Counted from the first letter of the stretch, positions 34,151 through 45,150 are shown. The stretch: 64,000 nucleotides of DNA from Closterium sp. Naga37s-1 (GCA_947471745.1 CANJKZ010001028.1:1272501-1336500); one strand, 5' to 3'. Made by a program: numbers and translations. The notes: generated by a model not told the origin, from the sequence alone.

Positions 34151-35811
34151 GAGCTGGAGCTATTGACCTTGGTGCTGGAGGCACTGTGCGGCCGCGACCG
34201 TTCTTCGTTCCCCTGCTTCAGTAGGTTCTTGTTGTCCCGTCTTCTACTGGCCTTCCTCCTCCCTTACTGTGTCCGCCGCCTGACCAGTCGCAGCCACCAT
34301 TACAGTCAGCCTCCGCACTTCCTGCATCTTCTCCTTACACTGAGCAGACCGGTGGTCTTACAGAACGTCGTGAGCTTGCGTCTCGTCCCACCTTCCCTGT
34401 TCACACTGGTCGTCTTGTTCCTCGTCCGAGTCCTCCTCCTGTTCCCAGCACACACGCTATGGCACTTCGTTCGTTCTTTGTTCCACTGCGTGTTCCTCTG
34501 CCGCCTCCTCCTGAGTCCTCTCTCCTGCCGTCCCTGACCCTGAGTCTGACTGCGCTCGTACTGCCAGTCCCACTGTCTCTCGTCTCCTCGCCACTGTTGT
34601 CACTGAACCTTCTTTTGAGTCCACTGTTGCGTCTGCCCTCGTTACTGAGGTGCTTGACTTTGCTGCTGCCTGTCGTCTAGACTACGCCACTGCTCTTGTT
34701 ACTGAGTCTTACTCTGCCAGTCCTCCGTCCGTCAGGGGTGAGTGTGCTCTTGGCACGGACGTCCTTGAGGACAGGCAGGAGGACTTTGAGTGTCTTGCAG
34801 CTGCTGTACCTCGTTTCGCTTCCATGCTGCTTGCCCCTGAGGGAGACCTGGATGCACCAGACATCCCGACCCAGCGCTCTTACGCGGAGGCAATTACGGG
34901 TCCTTACTCCTCTCAGTGGCAGGCAGCCATGGATGCCGAGATGGCATCCTGGAAGTCCACAGGCACCTACGTCGACAATGTTCCCCCACCTGGGGCGAAC
35001 ATAGTCAATGGCATGTGGATTTTCAGGGTGAAGCGGCCATCGGGTTCTCCGCCTGCCTTCAAGGCGCGTTACCTTGCTAGAGGCTTTAGTCAGCGACAGG
35101 GGGTCGACTACTTTCAGACCTTCTCTCCCACCCCGAAGATGACTACTCTTCGGGTGTTGCTGCACGTCGCTGCTCAGCGTGACTATGAGTTGCACTCTCT
35201 GGACTTCAGTACAGCTTTCTCGCAGGGCAGCCTGCACGAGGAGATTTGGCTGCGCCGCCCACCTGGCTTCACTGGGTCGTTTCCTGCAGGTACCCAGAGG
35301 AGCCTTCGCCGGCCAGTCTACGGTCTCCGCCACGCGCCTCGAGAGTGGCACGACACACTGAGGACTACACTTGCGGCTCTGGGGTTTACTCCTTCTTCTG
35401 CTGACCCGTCGCTGTTTCTACGCACCGACACGTCTTTTCCGCCGTTCTACGTCCTCGTCTACATCGACGACCTGGTCTTTGCCACTGCTGACATTGAGGC
35501 ACTGACCCTTGTGAAGTCGGAGCTGCAGAAGAGACACACCTGCATTGACCTGGGTGAACTGCGCAACTATCTTGGCTTGCAGATCACCCGGGACAGAGCA
35601 CGGCACTCCATCACGCTGACTCAGTCACACATGGTGCACCAGGTCCTTCAGCGCTTCCGATTCTTGTTCTCCTCGCCACAGCCCACTCCTCTGTCTACCG
35701 GCCACTCGCTCTCAGCTGCACCTTCGGACGAGTCCGTAGAGCCGAGTGGTCCGTACCCAGAGCTTATGGGTTGCCTCATGTACCCTGATGACGTGCACAC
35801 GACCTGACCTC
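34151..35811 (+). pseudogene. Copia H spacer and reverse transcriptase, first part
   Basis: Continues H after copia I. The spacer is shifted out of frame (VRPRPFFVPL), and a 385-codon frame (34650-35807) then gives RT: SSQWQAAMDAEMASWKSTGTY, MWIFRVKRPSGSPPAFKARY, LDFSTAFSQGSLHEEIW, RRPVYGLRHAPREWHD, and the catalytic YIDDLVFAT. It runs to LVGCLMY-like sequence and is interrupted at 35811 by gypsy G1. The remaining H tail is at 42705. Confidence 0.9.
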
Positions 35812-36190
35812 TGTCACGATTCTAATCTGTGCGTAGAGCAGTAGATATATCATCATGACTAATAGGATATGAGAAACACTACAGTAGGGAGGATGACAAG
35901 AGAAGCGGCTGCAGCCGAAGCGATACAACCGAAAAGCAGAGAGTTGGCGGGCGAGCGAGAACCGTTGGCATAACGGTAACCCGCTGTTGGTACTTAAGAA
36001 TTAGGCAGGCCGAGGTAGGATTGCTTGCGTGATTGTTTTCACACTTATGCTTACATTTTGCCTTCTCCACCAACAAAACCAAGCACGAGAAACCAACTGC
36101 GCAAGCAACTCTTATTCGGGCTTCCCCTCCTTCAGTCAGTCGAGCTAGGGTTTGCAGAACTATGCCATGACTGAGGCAAGGGAGCTTTTA
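35812..36190 (+). repeat. G1 left LTR portion (379 bp)
   Basis: Begins TGTCACGATTC and matches 42162-42540 with only a few differences. After GAGCTTTTAA it continues ACAATCACGC into the interior. I see no TGG-type primer-binding site, so the priming tRNA is unknown. Confidence 0.88.
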
Positions 36191-36392
36191 ACAATCACGC
36201 AAGAAGCTGTCAATGAATTGACGAGATTTCTGAAAGACGCGTCTGTGGAACGACACTGACGAGTCGAAGCCCACGGCAGGGTGGCGGGCAGAAGCTATAG
36301 CCGCTCAAGGATACGCCGGCGCGGCACGCGCCGAAACCGATTCACCTAAGTATCGGACGCCCCATCAACGAGCTCGCGCAGAGAGAGACAGC

Positions 36393-37679
36393 ATGGAAAG
36401 AGTGCGCACCGTTGTCTCAGACCTGGGAGATACTCCACTCGACGCGCGCTGGACTAAGGAGATACGTGAACGTTGGAAGAACCAAGAAGCGGTGACTCCG
36501 CAAACCGGCATGCCAGGGATGCCTCCGAAGAGGGATCGGCCTGACACGCACTGGAGGCCGATAGAAAGCCACGTACAGGAGCCGATGCAGGGGAGAGCGC
36601 TAATACACAGCGGCGTTGCGGGTGCACCAGACGGTCTGCAGGAAGGACATAGCACCAGTGGAGTGCGCTGGAAGGCGACTAACTTGCCCAAAGTGGAGGT
36701 GGCCGAGCGATATACGGGCATTCCGGGCGTGGGCCCTAGTCTGAAGAATTACCTTATGCAGCTCGAGACCGTGCAGTATTGCTGGGAGCGCGACGGTTAT
36801 GATCCGGCTGAATTCTTTCGGAAGATGGTAGGGACGTTGGTGGGCGAGGCTGAGACTTTCTACCGCCTGACCCGAGACGAAGTTTTAGAAGAGCTGGCGG
36901 AAGGGTAGATAGTCAATCCGACGGCCCGATTCTTGCAGATGCTGCGGAAGGAGTTCGCGGGGCAGACTAAGGCGCGCGTCGAGGAGTTTCGAGACTTCCG
37001 CCATAAGAAAGAAGAGTCGCTGTTGGCGTAAAACTGCAGACTCCGTGAATTAGCCGAAGATCTCGAAAGCACTGACGAACGCCTGCTGGTGAGGAAGTTC
37101 GTGCGGGGGCTAGACGAAGAGCTGAAAGGAGTGGTGCGTAGCACCGTCTACAGCATCGGCGCCGATGTCACTCTCAAGGAAGTCTATTTGCTGACGAAGA
37201 AAACGGAACAAGCGCAACGACTGCTAGATCTGGAAGATTCGGAAGGAAAGAGTCGGGCGAAGACGAGCTGGGCTGCGGCGGCGGTACCCGATCCCGCATC
37301 TGGGGGCAGCAGCCGAGCCGACCCGCGGCTTTGTCACACCTGTGGAGAGCACGGGCACCAAAAGCGTGACTGCCCCAACGTGCCGACATGTGAGCAGTGC
37401 GGGAAACGCGGGCACTGGAAGGAGGATTGTTACAGCCGGCCGCGGGACGCGCTGGGGACAACTCGGGAAGAGCTTCAAGTTGAGGTCCGGCGGCTGCAGC
37501 GGAGACTCGAGCAGCTGCCTAATCCGACGGAGGTAAAGGCGCGAGCGCTGTTGGCGTACGAAGAAGTGGATGAAGCCGAGGAAGAAGGCGAAGGAGACTA
37601 CACAAGGGAGTACGCCGTCATGGCCTATCCTCGGGCTCGGGAGGATATCCGACTCCGACCAAGGGCCGAACAGTCCTAG
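36393..37679 (+). pseudogene. G1 Gag with two in-frame stops
   Basis: One reading frame from 36393 to 37679 with stops TAG at 36906 and TAA at 37029. The middle part (YTGIPGVGPSLKNYLMQLE, then FLQMLRKEFAGQTKARVEEF and LLVRKFVRGLDEELKG) is a typical gypsy retrotransposon Gag domain. The C-terminal part has two zinc knuckles, CHTCGEHGHQKRDC and CEQCGKRGHWKEDC, both C-x2-C-x4-H-x4-C. A TAG at 37677 ends it. The pol frame begins 22 codons later in the same frame. Whether this last TAG is a read-through signal or a mutation cannot be told from one copy. Confidence 0.88.
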
Positions 37680-37745
37680 AGTAGCGAAGCGTCGAGTGGA
37701 ACTCGCCACCGGAGTAGCCAAGCTGAAGGAGCGCGGCCCTCGGAG

Positions 37746-40700
37746 ATGAGACGACACCCGAACGAAAGGCTGGTGTGCCAGGCGTCCGTGCTGATCGTAG
37801 AGAAGGGAAGTCTGACCGTGGGAGGCCTGCCCGTGAGGCAAGCCATCATTGATACCGGAGCACATCACGTGCTCATCGGCAAGGGGCTCGCCAACCAACT
37901 GAAACTGGATGTATCCGGGCGCACCATTGAGCGGGGAATTCTACTCATGACTGCCGAAGGAGGCGAGCCGAAGTGGATGCCGAAAACCAAACGGCCGGTA
38001 GAGGTGGTGCTCTTACCAGGGACCGAGAAGGAGTGTTGTATCCGGTTACAGTGCGGGGTCTCAGAATCAGAGGACTACGATGTCCTCGTCGGGATGGAAC
38101 TCCTCTATCGAGTAGGAGCTACCATCTGCACGTGGCAAGAGAAGGTGCTCTTCCGCGTGCAATACTGGGACCCAGAGAGCTCCGTAGGCACGCTGCCCGT
38201 CCGGTTCGTTCGGCAAGAGCCAAGAGAGGCGTACCAGGCGCAAAGGAAGGATCTGACAGAGGAACTGGAGGATTGGCCTTGGGAGAGATATGAGGAGGAA
38301 TACGAACGGTGGATCGAGAGGCGGACCTTGGGACAGGGCCCGCCGGATTTGAAGGAACGGGTCAGTAGAGTGCAGGCCTTGGACGTGCCCATCTGCATCC
38401 TGGAGTTGTACGGGGGGATCGGGACCGGCCTGGCCGCGGCGCTACGAGCGGGATGTACGGTCAAGAAGTGGATTCACGTCGAGCGCGATCCACCCGTGCG
38501 ACAGATGGCGCGCCACCACGCCGAGCTGCTTCGGGAAGAATATCCGGACCAAATGTGGGAAGACGCGCTTCCATACGAGTCTGAACCGGAGGTCCACGAC
38601 GTCAGAGATATCTCGGAGCGAGTAATGGAGAGCTGGGGGCAGATAGACTTGATCATTGCAGGGTGGGAATGTCAGGGATACTCTAGGGCCGGGGAGGGCT
38701 TGGGAATGGAAGACGTTCGGGGAGCCTCGTTCCGGGACTTGCAGCGGGTGTTAGAGATGGTTCAGCAGCGACAGGGAGAAGTCGCATACATTCTGGAGAA
38801 TGTAGACCTGGCCGAAGAAAAGCGAGAGCCGGTGAAGAAAGTGTTTGAGGAGATAGTAGGAGTTCTGGGGCGAGGAGTACCAGCCGACGCGGCGCAGCTG
38901 GGATCGCGAGCACATCGTCCAAGGCGGTACTGGCAGAACGTGATGTCCACAGCGGCGCTGCGGCACTCGCTGGCGCTGATGCAGCGCCCAGAACCACGCT
39001 TAGTGAGTGACATCCTGGAGCCAAACCGCCTGCCAGCGCCGGTGACGTGCCCCGATCACCCGTCACAGTACCAGTGTAACGAGCCGGGCAAGCCGCGGCA
39101 AGCGCTGCCGACGCTAGTGTCCTACGCTGACGCCCGCGGATTCCGTATGGAGGGAGAGTTGCCGGGACCAGGGATGATCTATGATGTGCGGAAGGGAGTA
39201 TGGGAGCAACCGACGGCGAACGAGCGGGAGGCAGCCATGGGGCACCTGTGGGGAGCTACGGCACATCTGGAGGTGACAGAGCAACAGCGCCGAGCCACCT
39301 TGGGTCGAGCCATGGACGCGAATGTAATGACCTGGCTCCTGGACACGATGAGGATGCACCTAAAGGCGAAGGAGCTGAAAAGGGACATCGCATGTTGTGA
39401 ACGGTACCGCGATCTAGAGTCAGTCGAATGGCAGAAGAAGTCACTGGCGCGGATCGAAGAGCGGTATGACCTGAAGATCGACGAAGGGTGGGCGGCGTAC
39501 ATGGCCATGGGGGCGGCGGAGGGAAGGATCGAGGGAGACGGGGAAGCCACGGTGGAGACACCAGAGAAGGGTGAACGGGGCCCCGACGAGGAGTGGGTAC
39601 TCGGAAAGGGGATGGATACCGAGTCAGCAGCAGCATTGCAGAAAGTGCTGAAGCAGCACCGCGGGACTTTCGCGTACACCTTACAGGAGCTGGGAAGGTG
39701 TACCACGCATGAGATGAAGATAGAGCTCACCACGGAGGTTCCTATATACCAACGGAAGCGGCGGATGAGCCCAGGAGACCTAGATATCTGCACGGAGAGA
39801 TGCCACGAGCTGCTGGAAGCGGGGTTGATCCAACGCTCCGAGAGTGACTACGCTGCAGCGACCGTAGTAGCCTCACGGAAGGACCTGACGGGAGCCGTCT
39901 CCGCACAGAGGATGTGTGGAGACTATCGGAGTCTAAACAAGGTCACGGTGGCAGATAAGTACCCCATGCAATCGGCGGAGGAGATTTTTTATAAACTGCA
40001 AGGGGCAAAGGCTTTCTCCACCCTGGATCTACGGCAGGGATTCAACCAGATCCCCATCAGACCAGCAAACCGCAAGAAGACAGCATTCCATGGGCCAGAC
40101 GGTCTGTACGAGTGGCACTTCATGCCATTCGGAATGAAAAACGCGCCCGCACTGTTCCAACGAGTCATGGATACGACACTGCGAGGAGTGCCAGCGGCGG
40201 CCTGTTACATTGACGATGTCGTGGTCTTCAGTCCCAATGCGGCGCAGCACGTGAAGGACGTGCAAGCGACGCTGGATGCCGTGTGGGAAGCGGGCCTCAC
40301 CTGTCACCCGAAGAAGTGCAGTTTCGGGAATACTGGAGTGAAATACCTGGGTTTCGAAGTTCAAGGAGGGCAGCTGGGGATTCAGCAAGCGAAGGTGGAG
40401 GTCCTAGATAGGGTGCCGCAGCCGAAAGACAGGAGTACGCTGAGAGCCGTGCTCGGATTCCTCAACTATTATAGGAAGTTCATACCGAACTTCAGTAAGA
40501 CTGCGGCGGCGTTAAACAGACTGCTGAGAGAAGACCAGAAGTGGGAATGGGGGGAGTCAGAGCAAGGGGCACTCCAGGCACTGCTGAAAGCCGTGAAAAC
40601 GGCTACAGTGCTGACTCTGCTCAACCCCGCGGATCCATTTGTACTGTACACGGACTGGAGCAGCGCGGGTATGGGGGCGATCCTGTGTCAGAAGCGGGAA

Positions 40701-42041
40701 GGAGAAGAGAAGGTAGTCGCCTTCGCCAGCCGAGGAACCACAACCAGCAAGAGGGCCAGAGCTAGAGGGGTTCACTACCGCTGGCACCAAGAGCAGCTGC
40801 AGAAGAACACAAGGGACGGATGGAAGATGGTCCCACGGCCACACGAGCGAGAGCAGATCATCAGCACCGTACATCGGCAGTTAGGACACTACGGAAGTCT
40901 GCGCACCATGCAACTAGTGGAGACCGGATGGTGGTGGGCAGGGATGAGGAGAGATATCAGGGAGTGGGTGACTAAGTGCGAGCTGTGCAGTCGGAACAAA
41001 GCAGAACTGGAGCGGGGCAGGAAGGAGCTGCAGTCGCTGCCGATACATGGCATAGGGTTCCGATGGTCTCTTGACCTGGCGGGAGAGATGCCACTAAGCA
41101 GGAGAGGGAAGCGGTACATCTTAATCATGATTGAGCATGGTAGCAAATGGGTCGAGGTGAAGGCCCTACCCAGCAAGAACTCGGCGAAGATAGCCGAAGC
41201 ATTCGAGGAGCAGGTGCTTACGAGGTTCGGGGCATGCGGGGAAGTGTTAACCGACCAGGGGACAGAGTTCAGGGGAGAGTTTGACAAGCTGTTGCAGTCC
41301 ACCGGCATTACTCACAGGAGGACCTCGCGATATCACCCGCAGAGTGACGGGCTCACAGAGCGATTTGTACAGACAGTGAAGCGGGGGCTGAGGGCCTACG
41401 GGGAGAAGTTTAAGCGGGACTGGGACACGCGGCTCCCGCGGGTAGTGGCCGGATACAGATTCAGTAAATAGGCGGCCCTAAAGGACTTATCACCGTACCA
41501 CTTGCTCCTAGGAAGAGAACCAGTGCTACCTGTGGACGCACCAAGGATACTCATGGGGTCAGTGCAAGTGGCCACTGAAGAGGCATGGGTGGGGCTGGCC
41601 GAGGTGAGGGCGAGGTACTTAAGGGAGCTCTTACCAGCGGCGCTGGAAAACCTACATGTGGCACAACTTAGGTACGCTCAGCGGTACAAGAAGAGGGGAG
41701 AACGGCAAGACGGGAAGAAGGACCAGACTCTGGGGGCAGGGGAAGAGGTATACCTGAGGCAGGCTAAACACGACCTGATGGACCTCGGGCTGAGCACGGA
41801 GCACTGGAAGGTTAAGGAGGTCAAGGACTCGGAGGTAGTGGTGCTCGTGAGTGCGCAAGGGCAGAGGAGAACGGATCACTGCACTAATGTGGCGCGGGCA
41901 AGAGGGCGGACAATGGGGCAATCAATTAACCGAGCTGAAGACGGGGAGATCCAGCGGCAGTCGGCAGGGGCCAGGAGACAACCGCGGAGGGGGCAAGTGG
42001 AGAATGCAGGGAACATGGGGGAAAGAACGGCAGAGAACTAA
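37746..42041 (+). pseudogene. G1 Pol: protease, cytosine-5 methyltransferase, RT, RNase H, integrase
   Basis: A Pol frame of 1241 codons to a TAG at 41469, then the same frame on to 42041. Protease is at residues 33-50 (AIIDTGAHHVLIG). A methyltransferase fills about 215-535. RT follows (CGDYRSLNKVTVADKYPM near 724, LDLRQGFNQIPI, MPFGMKNAPALFQRV, YIDDVVVF at 821). RNase H starts (FVLYTDWSSAGMGAILCQ) but is cut after ASRG, so its C-terminal half is missing. Integrase has the HHCC zinc finger (HRQLGH, CELCSRNK), then WSLDLAGEMP, LTDQGTEFRGEF and LTERFVQ. After the TAG the integrase tail continues (LSPYHLLLGREPVLPVD). One nonsense codon and the RNase H deletion make this copy inactive. Confidence 0.9.
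38391..39350 (+). other. DNA (cytosine-5) methyltransferase domain inside G1 Pol
   Basis: About 320 residues with all C5-methyltransferase motifs in normal order. Motif I is ILELYGGIGTGLAAAL (SAM binding), motif II HVERDPPVRQMARHH, motif III VHDVRDIS. Motif IV is GWECQGYSRAG with the catalytic Cys at Pol residue 309. Motif VI is ILENVD, motif VIII SRAHRPRRYW, and motif X LGRAMDANVMTWLL. The order I to X excludes the rearranged plant DRM type and fits DNMT3-like or bacterial-type enzymes. Motif IV has Glu in place of the usual Pro (ECQ, not PCQ). It sits in frame between protease and RT. From established work recalled without checking, charophyte gypsy elements can carry such domains. Confidence 0.92.
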
Positions 42042-42159
42042 AGGCACTGACGAGGCCCAGCTGAGAGCATCAAAAGTAGAGACAGTACAGCAGAGCCAGG
42101 AAGAGAGAAGAGGAGACCAGTGCAAGAACAGGGAAGGCAGGGACAGTAGGATTCCGACA
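41995..42159 (+). repeat. G1 165-bp direct repeat, copy 1 (copy 2 at 42540-42704)
   Basis: AAGTGGAGAATGCAGGG...GTAGGATTCCGACA occurs twice, 545 bp apart, on either side of the 379-bp LTR portion. I could not see a difference between the copies. Copy 1 follows a purine tract, as expected for a U3 region. Copy 2 abuts the target duplication. Confidence 0.88.
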
Positions 42160-42161
42160 GC

Positions 42162-42540
42162 TGTCACGATTCTAATCTGTGCGTAGAGCAGTAGATATAT
42201 CATCGTGACTAATAGGATATGTGAAACACTACAGTAGGGAGGATGACAAGAGAAGCGGCTGCAGCCGAAGCGATACAACCGAAAAGCAGAGAGTTGGCGG
42301 GCGAGCGAGAACCGTTGGCATATCGGTAACCCGCCGTTGGTACTTAAGAATTACGCAGGCCGAGGTAGGATCGCTTGCGTGATTGTTTTCACACTTATGC
42401 TTACATTTTGCCTTCTCCACCAACAAAACCAAGCACGAGAAACCAACTGCGCAAGCAACTCTTATTCGGGCTTCCCCTCCTTCAGTCAGTCGAGCTAGGG
42501 TTTGCAGAACTATGCCCTGACTGAGGCAAGGGAGCTTTTA
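42162..42540 (+). repeat. G1 right LTR portion (379 bp)
   Basis: Same sequence as 35812-36190. The junction to the left reads CCGACA-GC-TGTCACG, part of the palindrome GACAGCTGTC. To the right, TTTTAA is followed directly by GTGGAGAATG, the start of the second 165-bp copy. Confidence 0.88.
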
Positions 42541-42704
42541 AGTGGAGAATGCAGGGAACATGGGGGAAAGAACGGCAGAGAACTAAAGGCACTGACGAGG
42601 CCCAGCTGAGAGCATCAAAAGTAGAGACAGTACAGCAGAGCCAGGAAGAGAGAAGAGGAGACCAGTGCAAGAACAGGGAAGGCAGGGACAGTAGGATTCC
42701 GACA

Positions 42705-43262
42705 CCTCGCGTACCCTCTCAGCCTCCTGCGATACTTCCTTGCTCGAGAGTTGCAGCAGCGTGGTCAGCTTCATCTTGCGTACGTGGCCACTAGGGCCAA
42801 CACTTCTGATATATTCACCAAGGCACTTCCGCCTGGTGATCATCAGCGCTTCTCTACTATGTAGGCCTTGTGCCTACTTTGCCTCACTTGCTTACTGCTT
42901 GACTCTGCTTGTACTGTGATCTATATATATACCTGCATGCTTACACTTGCTAGGGTATGATCACTGTATTATTTGTTCTCTTTTATATAACTCTGCATGT
43001 GAACTGGCCTTGTGGCCCTTTGCTTGTGCTCGGACTGTGTGGTGACTTTGTGATCCACCCTGAGCTTGCTTCGCTTTTCTTGCCTGGTCTTGTGACCACT
43101 TGTTCTCCCCCACTTTACCTATGGGGGTGTGTCAGAATGTTTTAGTTTTTACATTTATGTGTGCTATAGTGGGGTAGCTCATAAGGGGTACAACCCAATT
43201 AGGGTTAGTACTTGTACCCAACTCTTTCATAGTTCATTCATTCTTGTTCGTTAGTTCTGACA
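42705..43262 (+). pseudogene. Copia H RNase H tail, 3' region and 3' LTR
   Basis: Resumes H with CTCGCGTACCCTCTCAGCCTCC. It then jumps to RYFLARELQQRGQLHLAYVATRAN and FTKALPPGDHQRF, so most of RNase H between these is deleted compared with copia D. A polypurine tract at 43119-43129 and the 133-bp 3' LTR (43130-43262, TGTCAGAATG...TTCTGACA) follow. Copia C resumes at 43263. Confidence 0.87.
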
Positions 43263-44859
43263 CTGGCCTCCGCATCCTTGGGCTCGATGTCGCAGTTCGC
43301 CACACCTCACCCAAGGAGCCCACCACCTTGCGCCAAACCTGTCTGGGCCCGACAGCGAGAAATGGAAGGCAGCCATGGCGGCAGAAGTAGCAGCACTAAA
43401 GCGCCGCGGGAGGTGGAAGCTCGTTCCCCGATCATCTACAAAGGGAAGAAATATTCTCAGTGGGAAATGGGTCTTAAGGATTAAAACTCTCGCGGATGGC
43501 TCCATCGATAAATACAAGGCAAGATGGGTGGTGCGTGGCTTCAAGCAAACCCACCCAGACCTTCGCGCCTGTCGGACGACACACCTCTGTCCGCATTCTC
43601 ATTTGCATCGCAGCCATCAAGCAGCTTCCGCTCCATTAGATCCACGTCGGAAGTGCATTTCTGTACGCGCCCGTCAACGCCATCATCTTCGTCGAGAAAC
43701 CACACGCGCTCGAAGAAAGCGACGGCACCGTCTGCCTCCTCCATATGTCCCTCTATGGCATCAAGCAAGCGCCTTGTGTCTGGCAGCAGGATCTGCACAC
43801 CGTCCTCACAGAGCTCGGATTCGTTCAGCTGCCGCATGACCAACGGATGTACCGGAAGGAATCGCGCGGCAAGTTCATTGTCCACGTCGCCTTTGTTAAC
43901 GACCTTCTCTACATCGGCGATGACACAAAGCTGGTTGACCAATTCGAAGAGGAAATCAAGGAAAAGCTGGAAGTAACCATCAACCACAATGTCACTCAGT
44001 TCCTGGGTCTCAACATCACCCAGTCCACCACCTCCATCCACCTCTCCGCCGCCAAGTACGCAAAAACACTTGCAATCACCCTGATCAACCTCACCACCCC
44101 TTTTCACACTCCTCCTCCTGACCATGAACCTGATACCACGCCACTCTCCATCGAAGATCATCGGCTCTATCAGGAGCTGTTGGGGTGTCTCCTGTTCGCC
44201 GCCGTCACGTGTCAGCCGGACCTCTCCTACGTCACAAGCCAGCTCGCGCGGTATCTGCGTCGACCTAAAGGGGAGAATCTTCTAGACCTACGCTGAGTAC
44301 TCCAATACTTCATCTCTACCCCCGACGTCGGACTCACCTACGAAGCTAATTTAACTGCTACCCTGCATCTTCACGACTACGTAGACGCGGACCATGCAGG
44401 AGATGTTGAGAACAGACGCTCTCAAACAGCTTTAATTTTTCAACTTCAACCTGCTGGACTCATCTCCTGGAACTCCTAGAAGCAGGAGCTCATTGCTCTT
44501 TCATCAGCCAAAGCTGAGTTTATCGCCACTAGCACAGCTGTTCGCGAAGGACTGTACCTGATGGAGCTCCTGTAGGAAGCGAAAGTGACAATGAATGGGC
44601 ACTTCACATTACCCTGCTACAATCAAAGCGCGATCAAGATCGTGAACAAGCCTGGCTTCGTGAACCGCACGAAGCATATCATACTCCGTTACTTTTTTGT
44701 CAAAGACGAAATCGACAAGGACAAGGTCAAACTCATGTACTGCCCAACCGGTGACATGGCAGCAAAATTTTTGACCAAGAAGCTGCAACGTCATGAGTTT
44801 CAGCACTGCGCCAATCTCAAAGAAATCCCACGTGGCTCACCTTCAGGAATGAAGGGGAG
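43263..44859 (+). pseudogene. Copia C reverse transcriptase and RNase H remnant
   Basis: The second half of copia C. RT starts at SEKWKAAMAAEVAALKRRGR and ILSGKWVLRIKTLADGSIDK, then frameshifts through TFAPVGRHTSVRI. A 183-codon frame (43745-44296) has MSLYGIKQAPCVWQQDLHTV and, at the active site, FVNDLLYIGDD where YVDD is expected, so one catalytic Asp is replaced by Asn. RNase H follows with DADHAGDVENRRSQTA, SSAKAEFIATS, NQSAIKIVNKPG and AAKFLTKKL, broken by stops at 44294, 44477 and 44572. A dead copy. Confidence 0.87.
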
Positions 44860-45038
44860 TGTTGATTTAACCAAAAGGTTATTATAACATTCCCAAAGGT
44901 TCTCTCCTAGCACGCCACTTCATAACGAAGCAGCGCAACTGTACCAGAACCGCAATAGCTCATATAGAGCACGCGGCAGCTTGAGAGTCACCCGAAGGTC
45001 AGCAGTCGCTGTTAATCAACGGTCGCGACTGTTGACCC
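44860..45038 (+). repeat. 3' LTR of copia C, left part (right part 57022-57295)
   Basis: Begins TGTTGATTTAACC after a polypurine tract and matches 14289-14745. It is split by copia D at GACCC and resumes CTTCACTAACCGCATC. The right part ends GGATTATATCAACA at 57295. Confidence 0.88.
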
Positions 45039-45150
45039 TGTCAAACTTATATATAGCTTACATTGTGTAGGCTGTAGTGGGGTAGCCCATAAGTAGTACT
45101 TGAACCCAACTTCTGCTCAATGCATTCATTCTCGTTCACTCATTCTGACA

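Larger units (their letters stand above)
35812..42703 (+). mobile_element. Ty3/gypsy element G1 carrying a DNA methyltransferase, circularly permuted ends
   Basis: Inserted in copia H, with duplication ACCTC (35807-35811, 42704-42708); the uninterrupted site is seen in copia D (cctgacctcgcgtac, near 48377-48391). A 379-bp repeat occurs at both ends (35812-36190, 42162-42540). A further 165-bp segment occurs on both sides of the right copy (41995-42159, 42540-42704) but not at the left end. A purine-rich tract (GCGGAGGGGGCAAG) precedes the first 165-bp copy. So the native LTR is probably the 165-bp part followed by the 379-bp part. The insertion then starts and ends inside the LTR, as if a two-LTR circle had been opened there. 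Confidence 0.85.
17851..43262 (+). mobile_element. Copia element H, 5' truncated (hosting I, J and G1)
   Basis: A member of the GC-rich copia group. It starts directly in the GC-rich leader without a 5' LTR or primer-binding site, so the 5' end is truncated and no TSD can be read. Its own pieces are 17851-21830, 34151-35811, 42705-43129 and the 3' LTR 43130-43262 (TGTCAGAATG...TTCTGACA). The polypurine tract CTATGGGGGTG precedes the 3' LTR. It interrupts copia C, which continues at 43263. Confidence 0.85.

Noticed and set aside
38391-39350. Methyltransferase as a separate host gene interrupted by a transposon
   Set aside because: It is in the same uninterrupted frame as protease and RT, with no LTR or duplication between them, so it belongs to the element.
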